A stretch of 64,000 nt of DNA from Ectobacillus sp. JY-23 (GTDB taxonomy: Bacteria > Bacillota > Bacilli > Bacillales > Bacillaceae_G): positions 2,894,001-2,958,000 of the forward strand of contig NZ_CP095462.1 of the NCBI RefSeq assembly GCF_023022965.1. Reading direction: 5' to 3'. This document shows, one piece after another, positions 50,564 through 59,658 of this stretch (position 1 is its first letter; the number at the start of each line of letters is the position of its first letter). Made by a program: the position numbers and the translations under genes. The notes below the pieces were generated by a model. That model saw only the letters and a program-made list of their open reading frames with translations. It was not told the origin of the DNA and made no database searches.

Positions 50564-52485
50564 TGCGGTCTGTTGTTGCTATTGTAGGAGAAGGGGTGCT
50601 TGCTGACTTGGTATATGAACGACTGCAACACGTATGCGATATTGTCTGTCCATCCGTAAACGATCGAATGCCAAGGGAGATTTCGTTGGCTTTGGTACTC
50701 CAAGATGTATGGGATCCTTCGTTTCAAAAGCAAGCTGCCGAAGCCCTGCAAGAAGTAGATGTACCTTGGTTACGAGCTTTTACTACTTTTGGCGAAGGAA
50801 TTGTCGGACCCTTTGTGTTTCCTGATGTACCAGGCTGCTTCCAATGTGCTGATATGCGCCGTTTAATGGCGGGACGTGATCGGAAAGAAATGTGGGAGAT
50901 ACGAAAGGGTGAGACAGTATACGACCCGGGTGCATCGCGGACGGAGTTACTGCAGCTTGCTCATATTGTGCAAGAAGAGGCGCGACATTTTTTGCAGGAG
51001 CAGCCACTTCGATGTACAGAGCATATGTATGTGCTGCAATTACAGTCGATGCAAATCTCGCGTCGGTTCATTCTGGCCGATCCGCTCTGTTCATTTTGTG
51101 GGGCGCTACCTGAAGATACTGCTGAACATGCAGCTATTACGCTGCGTCCTAGCTTAAAAGTAGAGGGAAGCTATCGTTCTCGTTCAATACATGAGCTAGG
51201 AGCGGTGTTGATTCAAGACTACTTAGATACAAAAACAGGGCTGTTAAATGAAAAAATATATGATTTAGTACCGCCATTTGCCGATGCTAGTGTTAATTTA
51301 CCACTTATTATGGGAGATGAAGGAACGGCAGGACGTACGCATTCCTATGAAATGAGTGTGGTGACGGCGATTTTAGAAGGACTAGAGCGCTATTGCGGGC
51401 TCGCACCGCGGGGAAAACGTACTGTGATGCGAGAACGCTTTGAAAATATAAAGGAACATGCGTTACATCCGCTTGCGGTAGGGGTGCATGCAGAAGAGGA
51501 TTATGCGAGAGAAAATTTTCCGTTTCGACCATTTGATCCAAATCGGAAATTAAATTGGGTTTGGGGTTATTCCTTGTTAGAAAATCGCTCTATTTTAGTG
51601 CCCGAGCGCTTTGCTTATTATAGTCTGGGCTGCAGCAGTGGTCATGTGTATGAAACGTCTAATGGCTGTGCAATTGGTGGGAGCCTTGAGGAAGCGATTT
51701 TATACGGTATTTTTGAAGTGGTAGAGCGGGACGCATTTTTGATAACGTGGTACGCAAAATTGCCGTTGCCGCGCTTGGACCCTTATTCTGTGCAGGATGA
51801 AGAGCTGCATATGATGTTGTCACGTATGAAAGCAATCGCCGGTTACGAGGTCGTTTTATTTGATGCGACGATGGAAAATGGAATCCCAAGTATTATGGCC
51901 ATTGCCAAAAATCAAAAAGAAACTGGTCTTAATTTAATTTGTGCTGCAGGTGCCCATCTTGACCCTGTTCGTGCCGTAAGAAGTGCGCTGCATGAATTAG
52001 CAGGTATGATGCTAACACTTGATGAAAAGTTTGAGGTAGAAAAAGACATGTATATGCGAATGCTGGAGGACTCTTCACTTGTGACGAGAATGGATCATCA
52101 CAGTATGCTGTACGGGTTGTCAGAGGCAGAGGAGCGTTTGCGATTTTTATTGGAAGAAGATCGAGAAACCCGAACTTTTGCACAAGCGTTTGGGGCACAA
52201 ACACATCATACAGATTTAACAGAAGATTTGCGTTGTGTTTTAGATACATTCAAGGGGCTACATTTGGACGTGATTGTTGTTGATCAAACGGCACCTGAAC
52301 TGCAGCGCAATGGCCTATATTGTGTAAAAGTCATCATTCCAGGCATGTTGCCGATGACATTCGGAAACCATCTCAAACGTATAACGGGATTGGAGCGTGT
52401 GTTGCGCGTGCCAGTGCAGCTTGGCTATATGAAAGAACCGTTAACCTTGGCACAGCTGAATCAAGACCCACACCCGTTTCCGTAA
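50563..52485 (+). CDS. Fused E1-like/YcaO azoline cyclodehydratase
   Basis: About 640 residues from the ATG at 50563, coupled to the previous stop and preceded by GAGGAGGGAG. The N-terminal part (about 1-190) is E1-like and contains cysteine pairs: CFQCADMRRL and PLCSFCGALP. The C-terminal part is the YcaO domain (SNGCAIGGSLEEAILYGIFE then VVERDAF; RAVRSALHELAGMM). It ends in PHPFP, the PxPxP tail typical of azoline-forming YcaO enzymes. It uses ATP to cyclise Cys (or Ser/Thr) of the precursor to thiazolines or oxazolines. All key regions are present. Confidence 0.93.
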   Translation: MRSVVAIVGEGVLADLVYERLQHVCDIVCPSVNDRMPREISLALVLQDVWDPSFQKQAAEALQEVDVPWLRAFTTFGEGIVGPFVFPDVPGCFQCADMRRLMAGRDRKEMWEIRKGETVYDPGASRTELLQLAHIVQEEARHFLQEQPLRCTEHMYVLQLQSMQISRRFILADPLCSFCGALPEDTAEHAAITLRPSLKVEGSYRSRSIHELGAVLIQDYLDTKTGLLNEKIYDLVPPFADASVNLPLIMGDEGTAGRTHSYEMSVVTAILEGLERYCGLAPRGKRTVMRERFENIKEHALHPLAVGVHAEEDYARENFPFRPFDPNRKLNWVWGYSLLENRSILVPERFAYYSLGCSSGHVYETSNGCAIGGSLEEAILYGIFEVVERDAFLITWYAKLPLPRLDPYSVQDEELHMMLSRMKAIAGYEVVLFDATMENGIPSIMAIAKNQKETGLNLICAAGAHLDPVRAVRSALHELAGMMLTLDEKFEVEKDMYMRMLEDSSLVTRMDHHSMLYGLSEAEERLRFLLEEDRETRTFAQAFGAQTHHTDLTEDLRCVLDTFKGLHLDVIVVDQTAPELQRNGLYCVKVIIPGMLPMTFGNHLKRITGLERVLRVPVQLGYMKEPLTLAQLNQDPHPFP

Positions 52486-52497
52486 GGAGGAAGCTTG

Positions 52498-54015
52498 ATG
52501 GATTTAGATGTATTTTTACATCAGTTGCAATTTGAGCCAGATGAAACAAGACCCCCTGACCTAGAAGTAAACTGGAAGGATGCGCCATTACCTTACAAAT
52601 TATATCAAGGCTTGCCGCACATACCCCTTTGCGCCGAAGTGCCGCTTACGCTTGGCAAAAAACAAAATGCTACTTTAAAAAGTATAAGTCATTTTCTATG
52701 GTATGTGTTCGGCCTTGCGCGATTTTCCCAAGTGGATGTGCAAAGAAAGCCTGCGAATATGGCTCGCCGTTTTGTTCCGTCTGGAGGCGCTTTATATCCG
52801 AATGAATTATACATGTATATCAAAACAGATGATTTATCTGCAGGCATCTATCATTATGACGTCGCACATCACAGATTGGTTTTACTGAGGGAAGGAAATT
52901 TTGATGATTATATTACAAAAGCATTAGGCGGAAGCTGTGAGGTGACTAGTTGCTTTGGAGTTGCATTTGTGTCAATCATGTTTTGGAAAAACTGCTTTAA
53001 GTATCATAACTTTTCGTATCGTCTACAGGGCTTAGATACTGGGGTGTTGCTTGGGCATTTGCTAGAAGTCAGCAAGCAATTTGGATTTAACGGAGCAGTA
53101 CATTTTCAGTTTCTTGACAGGGCGCTGGGGCATTTACTTACCTTATCGGAGGAGGAGGAGAGTGTATATGCGATTGTGCCGCTGTCCATTAATCCGCTGA
53201 AGCAAGTAGCAAATCGGCTAATGCAGTCGGATGCAGAGTTACGTGAAACAATACCAAAGCTGAAGCATGAGCACTATGTCCGTTCCAAGCAGCTCATACC
53301 ATATCCACAGCTGCTGGCGATGAATGAAGCGTCCATGCTTCAGGCAACCGATTCATTTTTGTGTTTGCCAGAACATAAACCTCACTTCAGACAAGGAAAT
53401 ATCCTTCGTTTACCCGAAGTAAAACCAATATCCTATGAATTTGCAGAAGTATGCAGAAGGCGACAGTCACCCGATGGGGATTTCAGCTTGCGAAAGGTTA
53501 CAGCAGAAGAGCTTGCGAGCTTACTTTACGAGGCTCATCGTATGCATCTATATAAAAATGATAGTGGTATAACAAATCCTCTTGCGATTTACGGTTGTCT
53601 ATATCATGTTGAAGGTATACCAAACGGCGCTTATCGCTACAACTATGAGGAACATGCTTTAGAAGAGCTGAATCTTGGCGATCATCGACTCGCTTTGCAG
53701 TACGGTATGACAGCGGATAACGTGAACCTGTTTCAAGTACCGCTTTGTTTGCATGTGGTTGGGGAACGTAAGCATTATCGAGAGCTAGGCTATAGAGGCT
53801 ATCGTATTCAGCAAATGGATGCGGGAATGCTGGTGCAACGTCTATTATTGGCTGCATCCTCACTTGGTATGGGGGGACATCCGTTGCTGGGCTTTGATAC
53901 AAAAGTATGCGATGCGCTATATGGCTTGGAACAACATCATGAAACCTGCTTGATTCAAGTGCCAATTGGTTCATACCGAGCCAGAGCTAAGCTAGAGGGC
54001 GGTGTACATGCATAG
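52498..54015 (+). CDS. SagB-type azoline dehydrogenase, two-domain form
   Basis: About 505 residues from ATG 52498, with AAGGAGG 7 bases ahead and 12 bp after the YcaO stop. Two nitroreductase-like halves are visible: RRFVPSGGALYPNELYMYIK near residue 90 and, in the second half, YKNDSGITNPLAIYGCLYHV, with RIQQMDAGMLVQRLLLAASS repeating GLDTGVLLGHLLEVSKQFG of the first. SagB enzymes use FMN to oxidise azolines to aromatic azoles. Didomain SagB proteins occur in Bacillus heterocycloanthracin loci. Last gene of the operon; no transporter gene follows. Confidence 0.92.
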   Translation: MDLDVFLHQLQFEPDETRPPDLEVNWKDAPLPYKLYQGLPHIPLCAEVPLTLGKKQNATLKSISHFLWYVFGLARFSQVDVQRKPANMARRFVPSGGALYPNELYMYIKTDDLSAGIYHYDVAHHRLVLLREGNFDDYITKALGGSCEVTSCFGVAFVSIMFWKNCFKYHNFSYRLQGLDTGVLLGHLLEVSKQFGFNGAVHFQFLDRALGHLLTLSEEEESVYAIVPLSINPLKQVANRLMQSDAELRETIPKLKHEHYVRSKQLIPYPQLLAMNEASMLQATDSFLCLPEHKPHFRQGNILRLPEVKPISYEFAEVCRRRQSPDGDFSLRKVTAEELASLLYEAHRMHLYKNDSGITNPLAIYGCLYHVEGIPNGAYRYNYEEHALEELNLGDHRLALQYGMTADNVNLFQVPLCLHVVGERKHYRELGYRGYRIQQMDAGMLVQRLLLAASSLGMGGHPLLGFDTKVCDALYGLEQHHETCLIQVPIGSYRARAKLEGGVHA

Positions 54016-54020
54016 ACTTG

Positions 54021-54055
54021 AAAAAGCAGATGGGGGATTTCCATCTGCTTTTTGT
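54021..54055. terminator. Intrinsic terminator between convergent genes
   Basis: Stem AAAAAGCAGATGG / CCATCTGCTTTTT followed by GTTATTA; it serves the dehydrogenase gene and probably gntK. Confidence 0.8.
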
Positions 54056-54057
54056 TA

Positions 54058-55596
54058 TTAGCCTAACATTTTGCGCTGAAACGCCGCGATCGCATTGTAC
54101 TCTTCGCTCAATTGACGTGAAACACGCAAATAGATAGGAGTTAGTTCGCGATAGATTGCTACGTTTTCTTGAATCGGTTGATGCGTATGAGTAGAGCCAA
54201 CCATATCAGAAACAACATGTAAGGAGTCAATTTCTTTTAGGGCATATAATCCCAAGATTGCCGCACCAAGGCAGGAGCTTTCAAAGCTTTCCGGAACAGT
54301 TACTTCTTGGTCAAAAATATCCGCCATCATTTGGCGCCAAAGCGCTGAACGAGCAAATCCCCCTGTTGCTTGAATTTTTTTCGGAATGCCAATTTGCTCT
54401 TCAAGAGCCAATAATACATTATATAAGTTAAAAATCACACCTTCCAAAACGGCACGAATCATATGTTCTTTTTGGTGATGCAGGCTTAGGCCAAAGAAGG
54501 ATCCGCGAGCGTTTGCGTTCCATAACGGGGCACGTTCTCCGGCAAGGTACGGGTGGAACAAGAGACCGTCGGCACCTGGCGCTACGCGTTCCGCAATTTT
54601 GGTAAGCACTTCGTACGGGTCGATACCAAGGCGTTTCGCTGTTTCTACTTCTGCGGAGGCAATTGTATCTCTTACCCAGCGGAAGGTCATGCCCCCATTG
54701 TTAACAGGTCCCCCTACAACCCAATGCTGTTCCGTCAATGCATAACAAAAAATGCGCCCCTTTGGATCTGTCACAGGGCGATCTGTCACAGTGCGAATAG
54801 CTCCGCTTGTCCCAATTGTAACAGCCACAACGCCTGGATCAATCGCATTTACACCAAGATTGGATAAAACACCGTCATTGGCTCCAATTACAAATGGTGT
54901 GGAAGGAAGGATACCCAGCTGCTTCGCCAAACCTGGAGCTAAGCCTTGGAAGTAATGGGTAGTTGGTACAATATCAGAAAGCTGCTCTCGTTTCACTCCT
55001 GCAACTGCAAGAGCTTCCTCATCCCAATCCAAGTTCTTTAAATTTAATAGTCCTGTTGCTGATGCAATGGAATAGTCGACTGCGAATTGGTTAAACAACT
55101 GATAAAATACGTATTCTTTGATAGATATGAACTTATGCGCTTTTGTAAAAATGTCAGATTGCTCTTCCTTTAACCATCGCAATTTACAAAGCGGCGACAT
55201 TGGATGAATGGGTGTACCAGTTCGCATGTAAATGTCGTGTCCATTCCACTCCTCTTTAATCTTTTCTGCCCACTTTGTACTTCTATTATCAGCCCAAGTG
55301 ATGCAATTTGTTAAAGGAATTCCATATGCATCTACTGCAATCACGCTATGCATTGCAGCGCTGAAGGATACGCAAAGCAAATCCTTTGGGGCAATGGCGC
55401 TTTTTCGAATCGTTTCTTGAATGGTTGTCAAAACTGCTTGATAAATCTCGGCAGGATTTTGCTCAGCCGTGGAAGGGGTAGGCGTAAATAAAGGATATTC
55501 TACCGTGTGATGCGCAACAACTGTACCATTTTTAGTAAAAAGAACAGCCTTTGTGCTGGTTGTGCCAAGGTCGACACCGAGCATGTATGTAGTCAT
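54058..55596 (-). CDS. gntK: Gluconate kinase (FGGY family)
   Basis: 512 residues. FGGY signatures: N-terminal phosphate loop LGVDLGTTSTKAVLF, substrate region NCITWADNRSTKWAEKI, GTPIHPMSPLCKLRWL as in Bacillus GntK, and the C-terminal GGFARSALWRQMMADIFDQE. It phosphorylates gluconate to 6-phosphogluconate using ATP. The gene follows gntP on the same strand with about 23 bp between them, so the two form an operon. No 6-phosphogluconate dehydrogenase gene is in the window. Confidence 0.92.
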   Translation of the reverse strand: MTTYMLGVDLGTTSTKAVLFTKNGTVVAHHTVEYPLFTPTPSTAEQNPAEIYQAVLTTIQETIRKSAIAPKDLLCVSFSAAMHSVIAVDAYGIPLTNCITWADNRSTKWAEKIKEEWNGHDIYMRTGTPIHPMSPLCKLRWLKEEQSDIFTKAHKFISIKEYVFYQLFNQFAVDYSIASATGLLNLKNLDWDEEALAVAGVKREQLSDIVPTTHYFQGLAPGLAKQLGILPSTPFVIGANDGVLSNLGVNAIDPGVVAVTIGTSGAIRTVTDRPVTDPKGRIFCYALTEQHWVVGGPVNNGGMTFRWVRDTIASAEVETAKRLGIDPYEVLTKIAERVAPGADGLLFHPYLAGERAPLWNANARGSFFGLSLHHQKEHMIRAVLEGVIFNLYNVLLALEEQIGIPKKIQATGGFARSALWRQMMADIFDQEVTVPESFESSCLGAAILGLYALKEIDSLHVVSDMVGSTHTHQPIQENVAIYRELTPIYLRVSRQLSEEYNAIAAFQRKMLG

Positions 55597-55619
55597 GAAA
55601 GGTTCCTCACTTTCTTAAA

Positions 55620-56963
55620 TTACGTAATAAATAATCCGATAACAAATACCACAGAAAAAGCCACAAGAGAAATAAGTGTTTCCATTACTGTCCATGAGCG
55701 TAAAGTATCTTTTACATCTAGACCAAAGTACCGGTTAATGAGCCAAAAGCCGGAATCATTAACATGAGAAGCGATGGTAGCACCAGCTGCAATGGCAATC
55801 GCAATCAAACCTAAAATAGGACCTGTTAGCTGTAAATCGGCTACGAAAGGTGCCAATAAACTTCCTGCTGTAACCATGGCAACTGTTGCAGAGCCTTGTG
55901 CAATCCTTACAATGGCCGCCATCAAAAAGGCAAGCACAAGCGGGGAGAGAGAAGAGTTTACCATGGTATTGGCCAATAATTTTCCAACACCTGAATCTAC
56001 TAGCACTTGTTTAAACACACCACCGGCCCCTGTGACAAGAATGATCATCCCGGCCGGCTCCAATGCTTTACTAGCGATAGTTTGTACTTCTTGTTTAGAA
56101 AAGCCCTGGCGAATTCCCAAGAAATAAAAAACCAGCATCGTTGAGATCAGCAATGAAACGAAGGGATGGCCTAAAAAAGCAAACAAAGAACGTACTGTAT
56201 TTTCTTCAGGCAATACCACCTTTGAAAGGGTATTAAGTAAAATTAAAATAAGTGGAACGGAAATAATGACAGCGATTAACTTAAAGCTCGGTAAACCTTC
56301 GTCATATTCCACTTCTTCTATTTGCATATAATGCGGAACAGCTACATGTATCTTATTTGCAATGTATCTTCCAAATAAAGGACCTGCGACAATCATAGCA
56401 GGAATACCCGCGATAAACCCGAATAAAATAACCCAACCGAGCTCGGCACCGATTAAGTTTGCCGCAATAATAGGACCTGGTGTAGGCGGAATAAAACTGT
56501 GCGTAACAGCTAAACCTGCAAATAAAGGAATGCCATAGTAGAGTAGCGAGCGCCCCGTTTTTTTGGCCAAGCGGTACACAATAGGAACCAGTACAACAAA
56601 GCCAACATCAAAAAAGACGGGAATTCCAACAAGAAATCCAGTAAAACCTAATGCCCAAGGCACTCGATCTTCTCCAAATTTTCGAACGAGTGTCCGAGCA
56701 AGACGCTCCGCCCCTCCGGACACTTCAAGCATTTGTCCAAACATGGCACCAAGCCCCACCACTATAGCGACAAAGCCAAGTGTTTCTCCCAGTCCTTTTT
56801 GCATGGAATATACAACCTGATCCAACGGCATACCGGCAGAAATTCCAACAAACAAACTAACAAACAGCAAAGCTACAAATGCATGCAGCTTCGTTCGAAT
56901 AACTAAAAATAACAGCAATGAGATACCTGAAGCTGCAGCTAAAACAAGTGAAAAGTCGGACAT
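55620..56963 (-). CDS. gntP: Gluconate:H+ symporter GntP
   Basis: 447 residues, strongly hydrophobic, with the GntP-family motifs GFLVGIPVFFDVGFVVLVPI and SHVNDSGFWLINRYFGLDVK. It imports gluconate, or a related sugar acid, with protons. It heads an operon with gntK and is read divergently from the RpiR gene. Three AAGAAAA-TTTTCTT-type palindromes lie between the two starts. AGGATG precedes the ATG. Confidence 0.93.
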   Translation of the reverse strand: MSDFSLVLAAASGISLLLFLVIRTKLHAFVALLFVSLFVGISAGMPLDQVVYSMQKGLGETLGFVAIVVGLGAMFGQMLEVSGGAERLARTLVRKFGEDRVPWALGFTGFLVGIPVFFDVGFVVLVPIVYRLAKKTGRSLLYYGIPLFAGLAVTHSFIPPTPGPIIAANLIGAELGWVILFGFIAGIPAMIVAGPLFGRYIANKIHVAVPHYMQIEEVEYDEGLPSFKLIAVIISVPLILILLNTLSKVVLPEENTVRSLFAFLGHPFVSLLISTMLVFYFLGIRQGFSKQEVQTIASKALEPAGMIILVTGAGGVFKQVLVDSGVGKLLANTMVNSSLSPLVLAFLMAAIVRIAQGSATVAMVTAGSLLAPFVADLQLTGPILGLIAIAIAAGATIASHVNDSGFWLINRYFGLDVKDTLRSWTVMETLISLVAFSVVFVIGLFIT

Positions 56964-57011
56964 TCACATCCTCCGTTATCGTAAATGAAATGTAATCAAT
57001 AACTGTAGTTG

Positions 57012-57087
57012 AAGAAAAATTTTTTCTGATAGGTCAATTATACGAAAAAAGATTTTTCTTGCAATCGTTTTCAAGAAAAATTTTCTT
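57012..57087. promoter_or_regulatory. Repeated palindromic operators between gntP and the RpiR gene
   Basis: Three related sites: AGAAAAATTTTTTCT at 57012-57027, AAAAAAGATTTTTCTT at 57044-57060 and AAGAAAAATTTTCTT at 57073-57087. The same motif recurs upstream of the second permease, which suggests one regulator, most simply the adjacent RpiR protein. Confidence 0.65.
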
Positions 57088-57143
57088 TTCTATGGATTTT
57101 CGATATAATGATAGTAAAATGCCGCATGAAAGGAGTGAAGCAG

Positions 57144-57986
57144 ATGGAGCAACCGCAGCACTGCCTCACAAGAATCCAATCATTTTATCCTGAGTTTAGC
57201 GAAACAGAAAAGAAAGTGGCTGATTATATTTTACAGTATCCCGAAAAAATGATGCATCAGCCTATCAATCAAGTTGCTGAAGATATAGGCGTCGCTACTT
57301 CTACCGTTTTTAGATTTTGTCAGCGATTGGGCTTTAAGGGGTATCAGACGATGAAAATTGTACTGGCAGCCGAGCTTGCAACACCGTTACAAGAGCGGGT
57401 GCAAGAGAGAATTCAAGAGTATGACAATGAACGTGCGGTGACGGAAAAAATTTTCAATACAAGCATTCGCACTTTTAAAGACACGATTCAAATGATGGAT
57501 TTTTCACTGGTTAAAAAAGCAGTGAACATTATTTTGAAAGCGGAGCGGGTTGAATTTTATGGCATCGGAAACTCTGGTATCGTTGCGCAGGATGCGCATC
57601 ATAAATTTATTGGATCCGGTGTTGCAACTGTAGCGTATACAGATATGTATTTACAGCTACGTGCTGCCACACAGCTTACCGAGCAAGATGCTGTAGTTAT
57701 TATTGCTGATTCAGGCTCTCATACAGAAATGCTACAGGTGCTGGAGGCTGCGAAGGAAGCTGGTGCCAAGACGATTGTTATTACTAACCTAACAAAGTCT
57801 CCAGTCAATAAAAAGGCAGATATTGTTCTTCGTACTGTCACAACTGGTATTGAAACACGTTCTGAAGATATCTTTTCACGAATCGTACAGCTAAGTTTAA
57901 TTGACGCGTTGTATACAAGTGTGATGAAAAGTAAAAAGGAAACAGGGAAAGGTACAATCCAGAAGCTGAAGCGCATATTTGAATAG
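57144..57986 (+). CDS. RpiR/MurR-family regulator
   Basis: About 280 residues from ATG 57144, with AAAGGAGTG upstream; an in-frame ATG at 57108 is less likely. N-terminal RpiR helix-turn-helix (FSETEKKVADYILQYPEKMM, then VAEDIGVATSTVFRFCQRLG) and C-terminal SIS sugar-phosphate-binding domain (VEFYGIGNSGIVAQDAHHKF, IIADSGSHTEMLQVLEAAKE). It lies between two gluconate permease operons and probably represses both, released by a sugar-acid phosphate. Bacillus gnt genes are often controlled by a GntR protein; here an RpiR protein takes that position. Confidence 0.92.
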   Translation: MEQPQHCLTRIQSFYPEFSETEKKVADYILQYPEKMMHQPINQVAEDIGVATSTVFRFCQRLGFKGYQTMKIVLAAELATPLQERVQERIQEYDNERAVTEKIFNTSIRTFKDTIQMMDFSLVKKAVNIILKAERVEFYGIGNSGIVAQDAHHKFIGSGVATVAYTDMYLQLRAATQLTEQDAVVIIADSGSHTEMLQVLEAAKEAGAKTIVITNLTKSPVNKKADIVLRTVTTGIETRSEDIFSRIVQLSLIDALYTSVMKSKKETGKGTIQKLKRIFE

Positions 57987-57998
57987 CTCCCATAAGAG

Positions 57999-58033
57999 AA
58001 GGCTTTGAATACTAGATTTCAAAGCCTTTTTTT
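57999..58033 (+). terminator. Intrinsic terminator
   Basis: Stem AAGGCTTTGAA / TTTCAAAGCCTT followed by TTTTTATT. Confidence 0.8.
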
Positions 58034-58040
58034 ATTTGTT

Positions 58041-58116
58041 GAAAAAAATTTCTTTACTTGTATTGATTTAAAGAAAAAAATTTCTTATAATCAACTCAAT
58101 TGATAAAGCGCTTTCA
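58041..58116 (+). promoter_or_regulatory. Operators and cre-like site ahead of the second gluconate permease
   Basis: GAAAAAAATTTCTT at about 58041 and AAGAAAAAAATTTCTT at 58071-58086 repeat the motif found before gntP. ATAAAGCGCTTTCA at 58103-58116 matches the CcpA site consensus on the minus strand with one mismatch, suggesting catabolite control. Confidence 0.65.
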
Positions 58117-58149
58117 ATAAAGGAATGCATTTTAATTAGGGGGATTCAT

Positions 58150-59502
58150 ATGTTATTACTTATTGTACTATCGGCGATTGTTGCATTGCTTTTACTTATC
58201 ACGGTAGCAAAGCTCAACCCATTCGTTTCACTTATCATTACGGCAATTGGTGTTGGACTTGCGACTGGCATGCCGCTGATTTCACCAGATCCGACGAAAG
58301 TACCTGGCATTATTGATTCTTTAAAGGCTGGTATGGGGAATACATTAGGGTTCTTGGCTATCGTATTAGCACTAGGAACGATGCTTGGTAAGATGATGGC
58401 AGAATCAGGCGGAGCAGAGCGTATTGCACAAACGTTAATAGCTCGATTTGGAGAAAAAAATGTGCACTGGGCAATGATGTTCGTCGCGTTTATTGTAGGG
58501 ATACCTGTATTTTTCCAAGTTGGATTTGTTCTATTAATTCCATTGGTATTCACTATCGCACGTCAAACGGGTGTATCTTTAGTACAAATTGGAGTGCCGT
58601 TAGTTGCTGGTCTTTCTGTTGTACATGGTTTGGTACCACCGCATCCGGCTGCAATGGCAGCAGTTGGTATTTTTAAAGCAGACGTTGGTCTAACAATCTT
58701 GTATTCTCTTATTGTAGGTCTTCCAACAGCTATTTTGGCAGGTCCAGTTTATGGTAAATGGATTGGTAAACGCATTCACAAAACAGTACCAAAAGAAATT
58801 GGCGATCAGCTTGTTGAACATAAGGAAGCAAAGGAACTGCCGGGCTTTTTTAATACAGTCTTCACGGTATTGGTACCAGTTATTTTAATGCTTGCTGCAT
58901 CTATTGCAGAATTAACATTAGAAAAAGGAACAACTGCATTTTCAGTATTTAAGTTTTTAGGCGATCCTATCGTTGCGTTGTTAATAGCAACTGTTTATTC
59001 CTTCTTCAGCTTAGGCTTTTTCCGTGGTTTAAGTCGTGATACAGTTTTAAAGTTTACAAACGACTGCTTAGGTCCTACGGCAACAATTCTATTAGTAATC
59101 GGTGCGGGCGGAGCGTTCAATAAAGTATTGCTTGATTCAGGTATCGGTAAATACATCGCAGACTTGGCACAAGAATCTAGCATCTCTCCAATTTTATTAG
59201 GATGGGGAATTGCAGCGATGATTCGCGTTGCAACAGGCTCCGCAACTGTTTCTATGATGACAGCTGCCGGTATCGTAGCTCCAATCGCTGCGGCTGTACC
59301 GGGAACAAATTTAGAGCTTCTTGTGCTTGCAACAGGTGCAGGATCTCTTATCTTGTCACACGTAAACGACTCTGGCTTCTGGATGATTAAAGAATACTTT
59401 GGAATGTCTGTAAAAGAGACATTGCAAACATGGACAGTGCTTGAGACTATCATTTCTGTAGCCGCACTTGGATTTATTTTATTGTTAAATATATTTGTAT
59501 AG
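58150..59502 (+). CDS. Gluconate permease, GntP/GntT family (second copy)
   Basis: 450 residues with the same signatures as the first permease: VGIPVFFQVGFVLLIPLVFT and LSHVNDSGFWMIKEYFGMSV. N-terminus MLLLIVLSAIVALLLLITVA. AGGGGG lies before the ATG. It is monocistronic, behind operators shared with gntP and a cre-like site. Related to the first copy but clearly divergent in sequence, so the two may differ in affinity or substrate. Confidence 0.92.
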   Translation: MLLLIVLSAIVALLLLITVAKLNPFVSLIITAIGVGLATGMPLISPDPTKVPGIIDSLKAGMGNTLGFLAIVLALGTMLGKMMAESGGAERIAQTLIARFGEKNVHWAMMFVAFIVGIPVFFQVGFVLLIPLVFTIARQTGVSLVQIGVPLVAGLSVVHGLVPPHPAAMAAVGIFKADVGLTILYSLIVGLPTAILAGPVYGKWIGKRIHKTVPKEIGDQLVEHKEAKELPGFFNTVFTVLVPVILMLAASIAELTLEKGTTAFSVFKFLGDPIVALLIATVYSFFSLGFFRGLSRDTVLKFTNDCLGPTATILLVIGAGGAFNKVLLDSGIGKYIADLAQESSISPILLGWGIAAMIRVATGSATVSMMTAAGIVAPIAAAVPGTNLELLVLATGAGSLILSHVNDSGFWMIKEYFGMSVKETLQTWTVLETIISVAALGFILLLNIFV

Positions 59503-59508
59503 TAGCTT

Positions 59509-59546
59509 GGACGGGTATTTCTAAAGGAAATACCCGTCCTTTCTTT
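59509..59546 (+). terminator. Intrinsic terminator
   Basis: Stem GGACGGGTATTT / AAATACCCGTCC followed by TTTCTTT. Confidence 0.85.
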
Positions 59547-59590
59547 GCAGGAGATTTAAAAAAGTAACCTGTATGGATAAAAATTAAATG

Positions 59591-59647
59591 TTGACAGCGC
59601 TTTCTACATAGGAGTACAATTGGTTCAAGTTATCCGAAACGTTTTGG
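59591..59647 (+). promoter_or_regulatory. Promoter, cre-like site and operator of the LacI-family gene
   Basis: TTGACA (59591), an 18-bp spacer and TACAAT (59615-59620). TGACAGCGCTTTCT at 59592-59605 overlaps the -35 and matches the cre consensus with one mismatch. CCGAAACGTTTTGG at 59634-59647 is a LacI-type half-perfect operator downstream of the start, close to the ribosome site. Confidence 0.7.
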
Positions 59648-59658
59648 AGGAAATGCTA

